A DNA stretch of 39,548 nucleotides from positions 1 to 39,548 of the forward strand of contig BBXU01000905.1 in NCBI GenBank assembly GCA_001598975.1, written 5' to 3'. Position numbers and translations under genes: made by a program. This DNA is from Parachlorella kessleri (lineage: Eukaryota > Chlorophyta > Trebouxiophyceae > Chlorellales > Chlorellaceae). Positions 15,037 to 27,475 of this stretch are shown one piece after another (positions within the stretch are counted from its first letter, which is position 1; each line of letters starts with the position of its first letter). A model generated the notes under the pieces. That model was not told the DNA's origin and did not search any database. It saw only the letters and a list, made by a program, of their open reading frames with translations.

Positions 15037-17562
15037 ATGCGACACGACCAGGTTCAGCGCCTGCTGCGCCACTGGACGCTTGAGGAATTCTTGAAACGCA
15101 AGCCTCCAGCTACAGTTGTCCTCGTGCGTGACCGGGACACTCTGCTTCAGGTCTTCACCAGCTTTGCTCGACACCAAATCGTCTCTGCCCCGGTCCTCAG
15201 CCAGGAAGAGGCTAGGTACGACCGCAGCCTGAATGTGGTGGGAAACGCGACCTCGAAAGGCCCGCCGTGACGTCTCACCACCTCGCCCCGAAAGGTGCCA
15301 AGTCTGTATGCAAGCTAGGAGCAGTGACACCTGGAACCCTTGAGTTGCACACGACACACAGGCTTTGCAAAGTTGCCGTGTTGGTGCAGGTATCGCGGCT
15401 TTGTAAGCCTCCTTGACATAGTACAGGTGTTGTAGGTGCTGTTGCCTTGCTTGACGAACAGGTGGCCTACGCTCACTGTGGCTGCTGAAGCATTTAGTAG
15501 CATCGTCTTACCCTTATCTTGTTGACCTCTTCTGAGCCTCCAGTATTCCAAAAACGCGGGTCTATGCCTTATCCATGCATGCCAGGTGTGCTGCAGGCCC
15601 TGCTGGCCTGGGTCCCCTCCCAGTGCGATCCCGCTTTGATAGGAGACAATCTACGGCAGGCAGGTGGGTTGTAGGGTTATGTACTTAACGTCATTGCTAG
15701 CACCTTTCGCCTTGGCTGGCCTTCAGTCAGAGTGGAGGTGATACAAACTGCACTAGTAAGGCGCTGCAGGAGAGAAGCTGACGGTTGCGACAGTGTCCAG
15801 CATTGGATTGCACGACAATGCCCAGCTGGTGTACCAGGCCTACCTCAATACGTCGCTGCTGGAGGTAAGCCGGTGGGCATGACTGAAATTGAAGGGACCA
15901 GCAGCTGCCTGAGGCGACTGAGGCTCAACCGAACCCCGCAAAGAGACCTGGCGATTACAAATGCCATGACTTTGCTCATTGTCAGGTGATTCGCGAGGGT
16001 TTCTTGAAGCCTGCAGCCCATGGTACCCCCTACCACCGCTTGGCGGTGTTTGACTACGACTGTGCCAAGGCTGACCCCTTGGATGCCGCAGCTGGCGTCC
16101 ATGTCACCAACATAGTAAGCCTTCCGGTGGCAAATGTGAAGAGTGTGGAGTGCCCTGTATAGTTGCTAGCGGCCAACCATTAAGCGAGACTGCTAATAGC
16201 TCAAGCCGTAGTATAAGGGCTTTCATTGAGGGGGAGTTCCTGGTGGTTGGCTATATACTTCATCTACACCACTGCACATTGCAGGTCAGCCAGACGGATA
16301 TTGTTGCTTTCCTCGACAAGCAGAGGGATTCCCTGAAGCCCCTGCTAGACAGATCCCTCACGGTGCGATGCCCAACAACATCTTACACTTGTGGTGATTT
16401 GCCGGCCTTCCTTTTGGCAAAGGAGGCTGTTGTGGGCCCCAAGCCGCTGCTTTGAAGGAGTCAGTTCATTCGACGGGCTGACTGTGCCTCTTGCGCCAAC
16501 TAGTAGGTCTTGTGAGACCACCAAGCAGCCGGCTGAGCCACCCTCTGTGGAGTTGGTGTCCCGCAGGAGGCAGGCCTGCAGCCCAAGCCAGTGCTGTGCG
16601 TGCCGGCAGTGATGCCCGCCATCAACGCCTTCAAGGCAGTCCTAGGCAGCCATGTGGGGTGCGCAGGAGTGGTGGACTTGCACAGGTCAGTCAGTCAGGC
16701 AGGCAGGCATGCTTGCTTGCTATGACCCTCCACCCTCCCGCCGACAGGGAGACGGCACTCTGCATACCTGCTGGCAGCGACAGGTGCATGTCAGCGACCT
16801 GCGTCCCACCTTTTGCTGCAGTGGAGGTCTGAAGGAGTGCCTGTGCCCTACACCCCAGTTCAGAACGTCACTGGACCTGTAACAGGCTCCCGTGACTTGT
16901 ACCCCTGCCGTCCATTTACGCTCCTGTGTAGGCATGGTGCCTTGGTGGCCCAGGTAAGCACCTCTGACCTCCGGGGGCTGCTTCCCCAGCACTTCCAGCT
17001 GCTGGGCCTGCCTGTGCTGGAGTTCCTGGAGCGCAGCCTGGGCGGGTGGGAACCCCCGCCCACCAGCCTGACGCAGACGTTCGGTGTCAAGTCACCCCGC
17101 AAGACCACCAGGGACGTCCGCGTTGAGACATGCTCAATGCAGGTGATGCCCCTTCGGCTAAGCTGCTGACCTAGGTTAGGCACCCAGGTTCTGCGCTTGT
17201 GGACTCAAAGCCATTTTCGTCCCCCACTGTGGCTGGGTGCTGCTATGCACTTGCCTGGTGCAGAAAGCGGGTACATGATGCTCAACAGGCTGCCGCCCTA
17301 TCAAAGTTGCAGCTGGTGATGAAATGCAGCAATACCAGGCAGCGGACCACGACTTCTGAGTCTGGTGACTGCCTCGTTCTTTCACACCTGCACACCACTG
17401 GCACATTGAGTTAATCGCGTTTGGTACCTGCAGAGCACATTGGGGGAAGTGCTAGCCAGGGTGGTGGAGCTCCATCTGCACCGACTCTTTGTGGTGGATG
17501 AGGAGAACCGCCCGGTGAATGTGATTACGCTGACAGACCTGCTGGCTTTGTTAGTTGGGTAG
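15037..17562 (+). CDS. Four-CBS-domain protein, AMPK-gamma/SNF4-like (plant PV42 type)
   Basis: Likely an adenine-nucleotide-sensing regulatory subunit or relative of the SnRK1/AMPK gamma chain (family inference). Nine exons join in phase: 15037-15215, 15390-15426, 15597-15663, 15794-15864, 15986-16114, 16285-16362, 16567-16685, 16932-17142 and 17434-17562, giving 339 residues. CBS1 (about 8-80) ends FVSLLDIVQALLAW. CBS2 (about 95-180) contains SSIGLHDNAQLVYQAYLNTS, LAVFDYD and SQTDIVAFLDK. CBS3 (about 188-255) contains KPVLCVPAVMPAINAFKAVL, VGCAGVVD and VSTSDLRGLL. CBS4 (about 285-339) contains STLGEVLARVVELHLHRLFV and VITLTDLLALLVG, ending with the domain. There is no kinase, glycogen-binding or membrane segment. 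Exon 2 is only 37 bases. The intron 16686-16931 is the least certain junction. ATG at 15037 opens directly before the first CBS domain. Confidence 0.88.
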
Positions 17563-18608
17563 GGGTGCTGAGGCCTCATGAGGGAGGCTCCAGAGCTTGT
17601 TGCCACTTGCAGTTGTTACGAGATGCGTGCCTAAATTTCATAAGTGGCAAGGGCTGTCAGAGTGGACTAAACGGGGCTTGTTTACGGGAGGGGAGCACTG
17701 ACTCAGTGTGATTTGGTAACGGACATGGCCCAGCCGGCTAAGGGAGGGTTGAGAGTAGAACGGTGGCTATCATCTGATGCACAGCCAGGGGCTCTCAGCA
17801 GTACCAAGCCCCCAGACAGGAAGGTTAGAACTGAATACCTGGCGCTGTTGCCGTTGGTTGAGTCGAGAGCCCCAGCACAAGGTTAGGGCATGGAGTCTGT
17901 CTGTTTGCTCAGTGGCATCAGTGAACGGGAGCTGACAGCATTAGAGTTGGTCCAGTAGACATATGTGCACCACAGCAGTGGATTTTTTTACCGAGAATTT
18001 TGGGGTCATGATGGTAGCTGGCCGGTATGCATACCTGGTACTCAGTCGCATCAGTGATGGGAAAGGGAAGCTCGCATCCATTAGCTAGGCTCGCCGGCCT
18101 GGCTTACTATTGTATCCTGCCTATGGGCTGCGGTGCAGTGCAATTTGGAAGAGCATGCATGAAATGATGTGTTGTCGCTCTAGCGCGGGAAAGGAGAGAC
18201 ACTTTGGAGGGGTGCGGGAGGTGCAACGCATTTGCGACCCCACCACCATAAAATTATGCATATCGCAAGCTCTCATAATCGAAGCACAACACTCCCACAG
18301 CCCTTGCTGACTGCCAGGGCTGGCATAAATGGACTGTGAGTATAGACCGGAGGCCAGCCAAATTCCCACAGACATGTTTACATGTGCTGCCTAAGTTCCA
18401 GGTGGAGGGGAAGACGTCATCACCAGCACCCAAAGGCAGGGTTGAACAACAAATACCCTACGAACTCACCCATCCCAAACAATGGTCTTACGTTCAAGCA
18501 CCCAGGACAATCCGCCAACCTAGTCGACCACAAGGGAAGACCCATGGGACCGATTTAAGCAGCTCTTACCGCCTGGAGAGTCAACGACAAGGCCTTGGAT
18601 CAGCAGTA
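17563..18608. other. Intergenic region between convergent CBS and TBL2 genes
   Basis: No gene was recognised in about 1 kb of 3' flanks. A 17-base element, CTCAGTGGCATCAGTGA at 17908-17924, recurs at 18041-18057 with one difference. TTACA at 18378-18382 is a candidate polyadenylation signal for TBL2. Confidence 0.6.
18378..18382 (-). terminator. TGTAA polyadenylation signal candidate for the TBL2-like gene
   Basis: TGTAA on the minus strand about 230 bases after the stop codon at 18609. Confidence 0.4.
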
Positions 18609-21600
18609 TCAGACTAATTGCCGGGGCCCACGCCAAAGGCGCACTTTGTTGTCTATGCTGCCGGTGGCAAGCACTCCCGTCTTGCCATCAGGTGTGTTAA
18701 GCTTCAGCGGCGCCCACTCGATGCATGTGATCTGCAGAAGACGGATAACTAGTAGGTCATGCGCTCCGCTGGAGATGCTATGCCTAGCATCAGGCAAGAC
18801 TCAGGACGGGCTACACCGTAACCGCAAGTTGCACTGCAAGGCAATGCCACAGGAATACCTGCCAATGCGGTGACTTTGCCTCGCCATGTGTTCACTCTGC
18901 AAGGCCGACCGTACTGCCATCACCGCTGGACTCCAGAACAGTCGCTGTCCTACCTGGGAGTCATGTGCCGCCTCAATCTTCTCAATCACCTCCCCTGTTC
19001 GACTGTCAATGAAGTGAATGCTGCTGTCTGTCACCCCTGCATGCATATTAGCACTTAGCTGCTAGGATAGGCACTTGGTACAAATGTCCTAAAGGCCGCC
19101 TTTAACACTATGACAGCGTAACCAGTCAATAGACTGCATGGGAATAGCGAGCAGGCTCTCAGCTGAAGCCGCTCGGGGCTGTCACAAATACAACAACAAA
19201 AAAGGGTTATGCTTGCCTGCAATAATCCCATCAGGGCCCCACGCCAAGTGCTGGTAACATTTTCCAGGCATCAAGGCTAGCCCTGTGCTTAGCAAGAGCT
19301 TGGGATCTTCGTCCATGTGGTACCTGGCACATATAATATGGCAGCTCCAAGCGGTTAATAGAATGATGCGGCACAGTTGGTTGGGGAGATGCAGCTGGAC
19401 GGAAGCACAGGCGCCGCATGCAGGGACCTCACCTGACATTTATGTTCCACACTTTGAATGTGCCTGCAACACGGATGCAAAAGCAAAGGTCAGCCCCCAT
19501 GGCCTGCAGGCGCAGCGTGAATGTCTTTGGGTCGGCAACGAGTGCCACAGCAGATGCCTCCGCAGCTCCTGCCTCCATAGGAAGCAACCCCAGCAATGCA
19601 CCAGGGGAGACCCTCCAGTCCATGCTGCAGGCAGGGCATGGCAAGCCCGCCTTCATGCTCCTCCCTTCACGCCACACATCTGGCAGGCTCACTCACCATC
19701 AGCAGACGCCGTGACCATCTTGCCCAGGTCTGGTGAGAAGTCGAGGCACAGCACCCTGCTCTTGTGGCCCTTGAGGTCCATCACCTTCTTCAGCCCAACA
19801 AAGGCGCCCAGCCGGTCGTGGGCTATCTCATAGATCTGCGCATGCAGGGTCCGCATCTCCAGCTATAACCATGTGCTCTTTTGGATGCCTCCGTGTGCGG
19901 TTTAGCTGGCTCTGCTGTGAGTGCGCTTGTCACAAGCAGACTAGTTAGCGTACCCCCACGGGGAGCTGATATATGTGTGCTGCAGGCATAAGAGAGAGAC
20001 ATGCAGGCAGGCTGAACGATGCAACAGACAGCCAGCCGTGACACCACTGGCAGAGCAGCGGCCCTTCACACGGGCTCCCATCTGTGTTGCCGCACACAGC
20101 AACTGGCTTTGGAGCGGGCTCATGCCATTCATGCACACACCTTCACATCTGAGGTGAAGGTCGCTGCAGCGGCAAAGCGTCCATCCCGCGACAACGCCGC
20201 CGTGTAGTTCTGCAGTGTGCCCGTGTCTATGCTGCCCAAGTCCTGGCCACGCGTGGTAAAGACCCTGCAGGGCTGCCGACATTATTGTCAGGTGTCAACT
20301 AGCAGGGTTGTTACAGGCACACCCCAGGTCAACTTTACCAAAAGGGCGGGACAGGGTACTTGTAAGGGGTCAGGCTCGGGTCCACACACTTCAGGCATCA
20401 TGTCAGCGGGCAGTTCACCACTTCTCCGCATGACGTTGCCCCCCTTGCGTCCCCTCTCTGCCCTCAGCCCCACCTGAGCTCTGTTTTGGGGCTGCAGCTG
20501 AGTAGGATGCCATAACCCCCCTTGCTGGTGTAGGCAGAGCGCAGCAGGATCCCTGCACCACGCCCAGCGTGGATCTCCTCCCGCTCCCAGTCCGGCTCCA
20601 CCTCCTTGGAGGACAGGTCCAGCAGCTGCAGCCCCGCAGCGTTCACCACGCCTGCATGCCGTGCAACACGCATGCTGAGCCTGGCCGTAGGGTAGGTCGC
20701 GTCCTTTGGCAATGAGGCATGCAAGGGGCGGTGTTATGCGGTGGTATCAAGCTTCATAGCCACTGCAAGAATCGGTGGAACGAGCAAGCATGGCTGCAGG
20801 GTGGCTGAGCTGGTTGAGAAATGTCCCCTGGAGCCCAGTAGGTCTGTGGGGGTGCGAGCAACAGCAGTTATATCTGCAGCTCCCTTCTGAGCCCCTTGCC
20901 CCCTCTCCCTGCTTCACCACGCTCAGCTCATCACCTCACGTCAAGCGCCAAAACTTTGCCTGTCCCATGTCCCACCGCTCTACGGATGCCGCACCTCTTG
21001 TGAGCACTGCCAGGTGGGCGTCGTCGCTGCCAAAGGCAACATCTGCTGGCGCCCTCCGCAGAGCCAGGCTGCGGAAGCCAATGTTCTTGGGCCCTCCCAG
21101 CTCTGCCAGGGAGAAGACGCGCACTGTCCTGTCATCGCAGGCGGTGGCCAGCGCCCTGCCATCAAAGCTGAAGGACAGCCCGTTGACCACGTCGGTGTGG
21201 CCCTTCAAGGTGCTAAGGAACAGCTTGGACTGGGCATGTCTGTCCGCGCCGGCCCTGCAACGTGGCATACGACAGCTGACCAGGGTTCACCGACCACATA
21301 CACGGCCAAGTGCTTAGGAAGTGCAAAGCCAGGCTGCATAGCCCTCAATTCCATGCGCTCAGGAATTTGTGGCCGTCTCCAGAATGGGCTGCCAGGTGGG
21401 GTGTCTCCTCTCTGTAAGGCATGTAGAAGCCTGAGAAGGGTCACTCACGCTAGCTTGCCCTTGTGTCGTTTCTGCTCCTCCAGCAGCTTGCGCACGGAAA
21501 TGCCTGGCGCTTGCCGCTCTGTCGCTTTGGCAGGAGTGGAGAGACTGCGTAAGGGAACTACAGGAGGTTAGTGGAGCCCTGGGCACCTGGCACTGGCAGC

Positions 21601-21892
21601 TCGTAGGAGTGGGGCTGTGCCCCGCAGCTCAGCGTGACCCTAACAGGGCCTTACAACCCTTGGTTTTGCTGGAGTAAGCGTCAGGGAGGTCTACCACACA
21701 CCTGTTAACCTCATCACTGTCATCATAGCCTTTGGGCCTGGGCTTGGGCCGACGAGCCGGCAGGACAGCCTTGATCAACCCAACCAGCCGTGCCAGGAGA
21801 AAGACCACAAACAGCTGTGCAACTCTCAACACTGAGAGCGCCACCAGCACAAGGAAGAGCTTGCTGGACAACGAAAGTTCTGCCAGCTCCAT
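18609..21892 (-). CDS. Transducin beta-like 2 (TBL2)-type WD40 protein, membrane-anchored
   Basis: TBL2 is an ER-membrane WD40 protein, in animals linked to PERK and stress-time translation; plants have a single-copy relative. Ten exons: 21892-21702, 21544-21449, 21254-20995, 20651-20474, 20264-20141, 19835-19697, 19463-19433, 19323-19217, 19036-18954 and 18731-18609; phases agree and give 443 residues. Residues about 10-45 form a strong N-terminal membrane segment, then a basic stretch (ARRPKPRPKG). WD repeats follow: LKGHTDVVNGLSFSFDGRAL, DDRTVRVFSLAEL, QNYTAALSRDGRFAAAATF, MDLKGHKSRVLCLDFSPDLG, GTFKVWNINVR, SIHFIDSRTGEVIEKIEAAH and LATGSIDNKVRLWRG. The stop lies just after the last blade. 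Intron 8 uses a GC donor (CAG|GCAAGC at 19216). Exon 7 is only 31 bases. ATG at 21892 is the first Met of the frame. Assignment is firm. Confidence 0.92.
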
Positions 21893-22298
21893 GATCAGAC
21901 TGGCTATCAACGCATCCTCTGCTGCTCTTTCCCTTCCAACTTGGTCCCCCTGCTGGGTTTGCTGCCTCTTCGTGAGTGTACTTGTGTTGATGGCGGGTTT
22001 AGCCCCTCTTAAACGCTATGTACTAATTGGATTAATGGCTTTGTAAACCCCTTTTCAGCTGAAAAAAAACGCGGTGAAAAAAACGCTACTAGATACAAAT
22101 TAAGGCTGAGCTTTAACCTATGCATGATGTTAAGCATCCACCCCACTGCAGTATAAAGGAGTATAAAAAAGAAGTGATCGGCCTGGCATGCAAGTGTCTT
22201 TGGAAGCTCTTGTAAGCACTAGCAGGAGTCTATCTCGCTCATAGAAGTCAATTATATACGCTCTGCGTGGAATCCAAGCACCTCTTGGCGAGCTGACC
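21893..22298. promoter_or_regulatory. Bidirectional promoter region of TBL2 (-) and MATE (+), tandem TATA boxes
   Basis: 406 bases lie between the divergent start codons. Two TATA-like boxes in an 11-base tandem (TATAAAGG at 22152-22159 and TATAAAAA at 22162-22169) point towards MATE, about 130 bases before its ATG. Upstream is a direct repeat of an A-run followed by CGC (22061-22072 and 22076-22086). These are sequence matches only. Confidence 0.5.
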
Positions 22299-25200
22299 AT
22301 GGCAGTGTCGGGAGAGGCACTTGAGCAAGGAAACTACCGAAAGCCAGCAAAGCACCTGTCGTTCGAGGTCGAAGACCCTGACGGCCAAGAGACTGGTGAT
22401 GGCAGCGTGGAGGCTGCTCCTCTGCTCTCAAGCGGCAGCCAGCAGGGCCAGCACAAGCTCGGCCGGGTGGTCAGCAAGTACACACTGGTAGCAGAGGACG
22501 ACACGAGCTGGAGGGCCTACCGGCATGAGGCTAAGAGGTGCGGGGGCCCTCTATTGGTGCCTTGGTGTCCTAGGACAGTGCACCACAGGTCGTTGCGGGG
22601 CCACACACACACACGCGTCCTGCTGCCCACCTCAACCGAGAAAGAGGAGGCAGCTGTCTTGTTCTTTGGAGCGCCCTCCCACGCTGTACCTGCAACTGCT
22701 GGAACACCGCTCGCCCGCCTGCCTTCCTTCTGCAGGCTAAGCCAGCTGGCGGTGCCGCTGGCAGGGGCTCACTTTTTCAACTTCGCTCTGTCGATGATCA
22801 GTGTGGCCTTTATAGGCCGTCTTGGAGAGTTTGAGCTGTCAGTAGCTGTGCTGGCTACCAGCTTCTTCAATGTCACAGGCTTGAGCATCATCATTGGCTT
22901 TCTAGGCAAGTCCAGGCGGTGTGCTGCATTTTGGGGGGACAGGAAGGAGGGCATGGCCAGCACAGTATGGAGAGGGGCACTTTAGTCTGCTTGCTGGTCT
23001 TCAACATGTTAAATTTCGCTTGCAAGACGCGCGATGCCTGGCAAACCTGAAGAACACTAGCGACGTTTTGATGGCCTTCTGCAAGGTTTTGGAGAGGGGT
23101 ACATGTGTTTCCAGCGTGGTGCGGGAGCATGTCTTAGTGTTGTAACACAGGTCTCACCATGCCTGTCACTCAACCAGACTACCATGCCACTCATCTGCAG
23201 GTGCCCAGGAGACGCTGTGTGGACAGGCTTTTGGTGCCAAGCAGTACCGTGCAGTCGGCATCGTCCTTCAGCGGACGTTGCTGATAACCTTGCTGCTTGG
23301 AGCCCTGATATGTGCACTCTGGAGCCAGATGGAGCACCTGATGCTTGCCATGGGGCAGGACCCTGTCATAGCAGCAGGTACGAGGACGTGTCTGGGGGAG
23401 AAGGATGACTCATTGGACGACTAACATGGTTTGGTGTCTAGCTGGGGTAGAGGCTGGTTTGTACAGCTAGCCTCCTGGGATGGGTAGCCATTGCCACGTC
23501 ATCCTGGGTGCTCCTCGTAATTTGCATTGCACATCTGCATACTTGATCTGCATGTGCTGCTAGACACTCACAATCAACCATGCCGTGTCCTATGTGGCCA
23601 AAGCGGGGATCCTGCTATTGAGAGCTTGATTTGTACCGCGATGGTGGCGCCACTGCACGTGCTGATGCTCAGTGTGCCCTGCAGGTGCTGCCAGGTACCT
23701 GCACTTGGCGATGCCTGGGCTGCTTGTGTCGGGGGCCTTTGAGAGCATCAAGAGATACCTCATGGCTCAGGTGGGGACCCTGCTGGCTGGCTGGGGGGGC
23801 CTGTCTGGGCATTGGGAAGCAGGAGGCGAGAGATCTGCAGGGTTGGTAGAATATCGGGGCAAGACTGGTGTAAGGGCCTCACCCAAGCACGTGTGGAGGC
23901 CTCTGATCCGCTGGTGCATATCTGCCATATGCCGCCGATTTCCACGCAACTCTCACATGATAGGTAGAATTCCTCCTGACGGCTTGCGTATTTTTAAAGC
24001 TCGCCCTGCTGCCTTCCCGGGGACCCCCCTGCAGGGCATTGTCAAGCCTTCCACGGTGGTGGCTTGTGTGGCGGTTGCCCTGTCTCCGCTCTATAACTGG
24101 CTGCTCATTTTCAAGCTGGGCTGGGGCCTGGATGGCGCGGTGCTGGCCATGGTCGCAGCAGACGTCACCATGTTGGTCTTTCTGGCGCTGTGGACGCTGT
24201 GGCACCATAGAGCGCTGGCAGGCAGACCGCAGCAGACGTGGCATGGATGGTAGGTTGCAGTCCCATATCTCCCTGGAGCCGTCTGCTACTTGAGGCAACT
24301 GCTTGCTAAACCTGGCCTAGCACCTTGTGCCGTGCCTCCTTGCGGTGGCCATGGTATGGATGAGTATTGACATGTGCGAGATGCGGTGGTGAGAACAAGT
24401 GGTGACAGTGCGCCACACAAGGGAGGCGGGAAGGCAGCGGCTGGCGGGTGGTTGCATGCGTTGCCTGGGTCCGACGAGGGGTTGGTTGCATGGTCACCCA
24501 AGTGTTGACCTGCGGTCTGGTGCAGGTCACTGGAGTCACTGCGAGGCTGGGGGTCCTTCCTGCGGCTGGCCCTGCCGTCCACCGTGATGGTGTGCGTGGA
24601 GTGGTGGGCCTTCGAGCTGTGTGTGCTCATGAGCGGCTGGCTACCCAACCCCTCACTGCATGTCGCGGTGATGGGCCTCTGCATGAACGTGCAAGGTGGG
24701 TTGCTGCGGGAGAGAGCTCACTTCATCGCGGAGCAGGGGGCCAGGGGCTGCTCATGCATGCATGCGTCTGGCGCATGAGTGGCCAGTTTGTGACGGATGA
24801 TGGATACGACTGTGAGCCCGAGCATTCAACTTCCAAGGCCAGGGCATGGTGATTTCAGGGGTTGTGACCCGCATCATGCCCAACGAGATATTGTGCCACT
24901 GCCTGTTTGTACCAGCCTGCCCCCTCTTGTTGCCTGCAGTGTCCCTGTATATGTTCCCCATGGGCCTCAGCTCTGCAACCACGGTCAGGGTCAGCAATGC
25001 CCTGGGGGCGGGGCTGCCCTCCAGCGCAAAGCGCACAGCGCTGACAGCAGGGACGCTGGTGTTTGGCATCGAGCTTGTGCTGACAGCGCTGGTGGTGGCG
25101 ACCCGGGGGGTTCTGGGTTATGTGTTCACAGACGTCAAGGAGGTGAGTCGGGGGCAACGCAGCTTCTCGGGCTGTCGAGCACTGTGCAGGGCTAGTCCGT

Positions 25201-26157
25201 GCGTGGGTGGCGGTGGGGTTGGGGGGATGGGTTGTTAGCGAGGTGCAGCCTGCAAGGGTGGTGGTTCTGTCATGGGTGATGTCTTCATGGGAACCGTAGG
25301 ACGGCTTGTCTGCGTCACGCAGTGGCATAGCACGCCTTGGCCACCCCCCAGTGTGCCTCACCATATCCGTCCCCTTGCCCAACCACTGCCCTGCAGGTAA
25401 TCGACACCACGGCCGCAGTGCTGCCCGTCCTGGCACTCTCGCTGTTCGGCGACGGCATGAACTGCGTGCTGAGCGGGGTGCTGCGCGGCGCTGGGCGGCA
25501 GGGCCTTGGCGCTGCCCTCAACATCTCCACCTTCTGGTGCATGGGGCTGCCACTGGCAGGCTTGCTGGCCTTCAAGGCACACCTGGGTATCACCGGGCTC
25601 TGGGCAGGGCTGGCAGCCACCACCATGGTGCAGGTGACCGGGCCGGGGCAGCATGGCTGGGATCGCCTAGCAGCGGTCCAGTCTCATTTAGTTGTTCAGT
25701 GTCATGGTTGTTTGTTTTGCAGCTTTTTGCTTCAACCTTACTGCTGCCTTGTCAGTTGGGCGTGTACTTACCACCGTGTTACTTGATACTGCTAGCTGGA
25801 TTTTTTTTGTGAGGAATGGACCAGGTCGCCCTGCACTGCTGTGGTACCCTTCCTGACTTAACAGTCACTGGTCTCCTTCCTTGGTGGATGCAGGCCGTTG
25901 CCATTATGACAATTGTGCTGCGATTCAACTGGGAAAGGGAGGCCGAGAGAGCAGCCGCCAACTTCGATAGGCGAGGAGAGGGCGAAGAGGCCGAGAGCCA
26001 ACCAATACCGTCAGATGTGGGATCCCCTGTTTTGCCAAGGCGATCAATTGCAGCGGGCGGTGAGGGCAAGGGAGGTGGCAAGCTTGCACCCAGGGCCGCA
26101 TTGGCCGGGGCAGCGTTGGGCGCTGGAGCTGGGCCGCCTTTGGGAGGCCTTGGCTGA
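22299..26157 (+). CDS. MATE-family efflux transporter (plant DTX-like)
   Basis: MATE proteins export metabolites or organic cations/anions against H+ or Na+. Nine exons join in phase: 22299-22537, 22736-22905, 23201-23377, 23685-23770, 24035-24249, 24526-24695, 24940-25142, 25397-25633 and 25894-26157, giving 586 residues. An acidic cytosolic N-terminus of about 80 residues precedes two six-helix halves. Typical motifs: ETLCGQAFGAKQY after helix 2, ARYLHLAMPGLLVSGAFESI, KPSTVVACVAVALSPLYNWL, PSTVMVCVEWWAFELCVLMS and VSNALGAGLPSSAKR (the second-half RVSNELGAG motif), then LSGVLRGAGRQGLGAALN. The C-terminal tail of about 75 residues is Gly/Ala-rich and low-complexity. Intron 2 has a GC donor with the full extended consensus (TAG|GCAAGT at 22906); only this join restores FLGAQETLCGQAF. 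The substrate cannot be told from sequence. Confidence 0.94.
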
Positions 26158-27475
26158 GGACCGGAAATTGCAGGACTTGGCAGCCCCGCATGAATTGGCT
26201 GAGGTTGTTCTGGAGGATAGTGCTCTGCTGGGTGGGGTGCCGGTGCGTGATGGGCAGTTATCGTTGGTGGGGGGTTTGAGTACACCCAGCGAAGGAAGTG
26301 ACATAGCTAGCCCCTTCACATTAGAGTGATGGGATGTAGTTGGAGTTGTGAGCATGCATGTCTGCTTCAGGCTGGTGAGGACGTTGCAGATGAGAGAGGT
26401 TGCATATTGTGCCAGCAAATTTTCTTGTGTGGTGAACTTGATATGTCATGCAGTTGCAGCATATTGCTAGGTGACCCCAGCTGCTTGGCACAGGCAGGTC
26501 CGTTTTTTTTCCATTTCAAGGTAGGAGTCGTGCATGCAGGGGTTACCATGCTATATCTTGATAGTGTTCATGCTCTCTGATGGTTGTGCTCGTCCAGATT
26601 CCTTGTTTGGTGGTTCCTTTTTGTGACTGAATTGCTGTCGCTGATTGTTTTTCTTCATGAGTGAAACACAATGTGAGGCAGCTTGTTGCTTCGCTGCTAA
26701 GCTTTGCTCTGAATTTATTTGATTCAGGTGTAAACGCCATTGTACATTTGTCGAGTCGCATTGCTGCGGGGGCCTGAGGCTGTTTGTCATGTCTAAGCCT
26801 TATGCTGGGCTCTGCAAGGGCAGTTACCGTTGCCTGCAAGGTTGCCATGCAGGAAAGAGGTCTTGTTCTGTACCTCCTCTGTAAGTTCCCACTTAGCTAC
26901 CTGCACTGGACTTGCCGAGGCAGATACAACTGCAACATCAACGGTTAGAATGCGGGACGGAACAGTTGTCAATACCAAGCCAGGGCTCTGCAAGATGCCA
27001 AGATGGATTTCGCTGCCATCAGAGTTGTGGTGGAGCTTGATGGAAGCGCTGGGACAGCAAGCACGCACAGGGTGTTCCCATGTGAATCCAACCCAACAGC
27101 TCTGATGACTACAGGGATGCAAAGCAAACACTAAATATATCATTGTGACACAGATGACAATCGACAGCTTTCGTGTTTGAAGGAACAGCCAAGCGTGCAT
27201 GAGGTTTGCATCCATGTGAAAATGATGACGCAGAGCTCACAACACACCTGAATATCTAGCACTGTGCCAGCCACCGTGCATTGCATCCACAACACTCAAC
27301 GTACTCACCTCCGGCAAGATACACACAGCACAAGTGCATCCGCCCTGTCAGTGTAGTTCACCCCAACTCCTCTCATTGAGTATACCACCATGCCACCTTT
27401 ACCTAACAGTTAATCAGCAGCCTTGCATCCGGCTTGACACACCAAGTGTGGTGCCGCCGTCAAGCTGCGCTCAAG
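26158..27475. other. Intergenic region between convergent MATE and TANGO2 genes
   Basis: No conserved protein was recognised. TGTAA at 26729-26733 and 26880-26884 could end the MATE transcript. An ATG-started minus-strand frame at 27215-26793 (140 codons) begins with a hydrophobic stretch but resembles nothing I know and overlaps equally open plus-strand frames, so it is not called. Confidence 0.5.

Noticed and set aside
20775..21317. 180-codon plus-strand ORF
   Set aside because: It is antisense to TBL2 exons with clear WD40 content; open by base composition only.
26793..27215. 140-codon minus-strand ORF downstream of TANGO2
   Set aside because: No recognisable domain, and other frames of the same DNA are equally open. 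Could be 3' UTR or chance.
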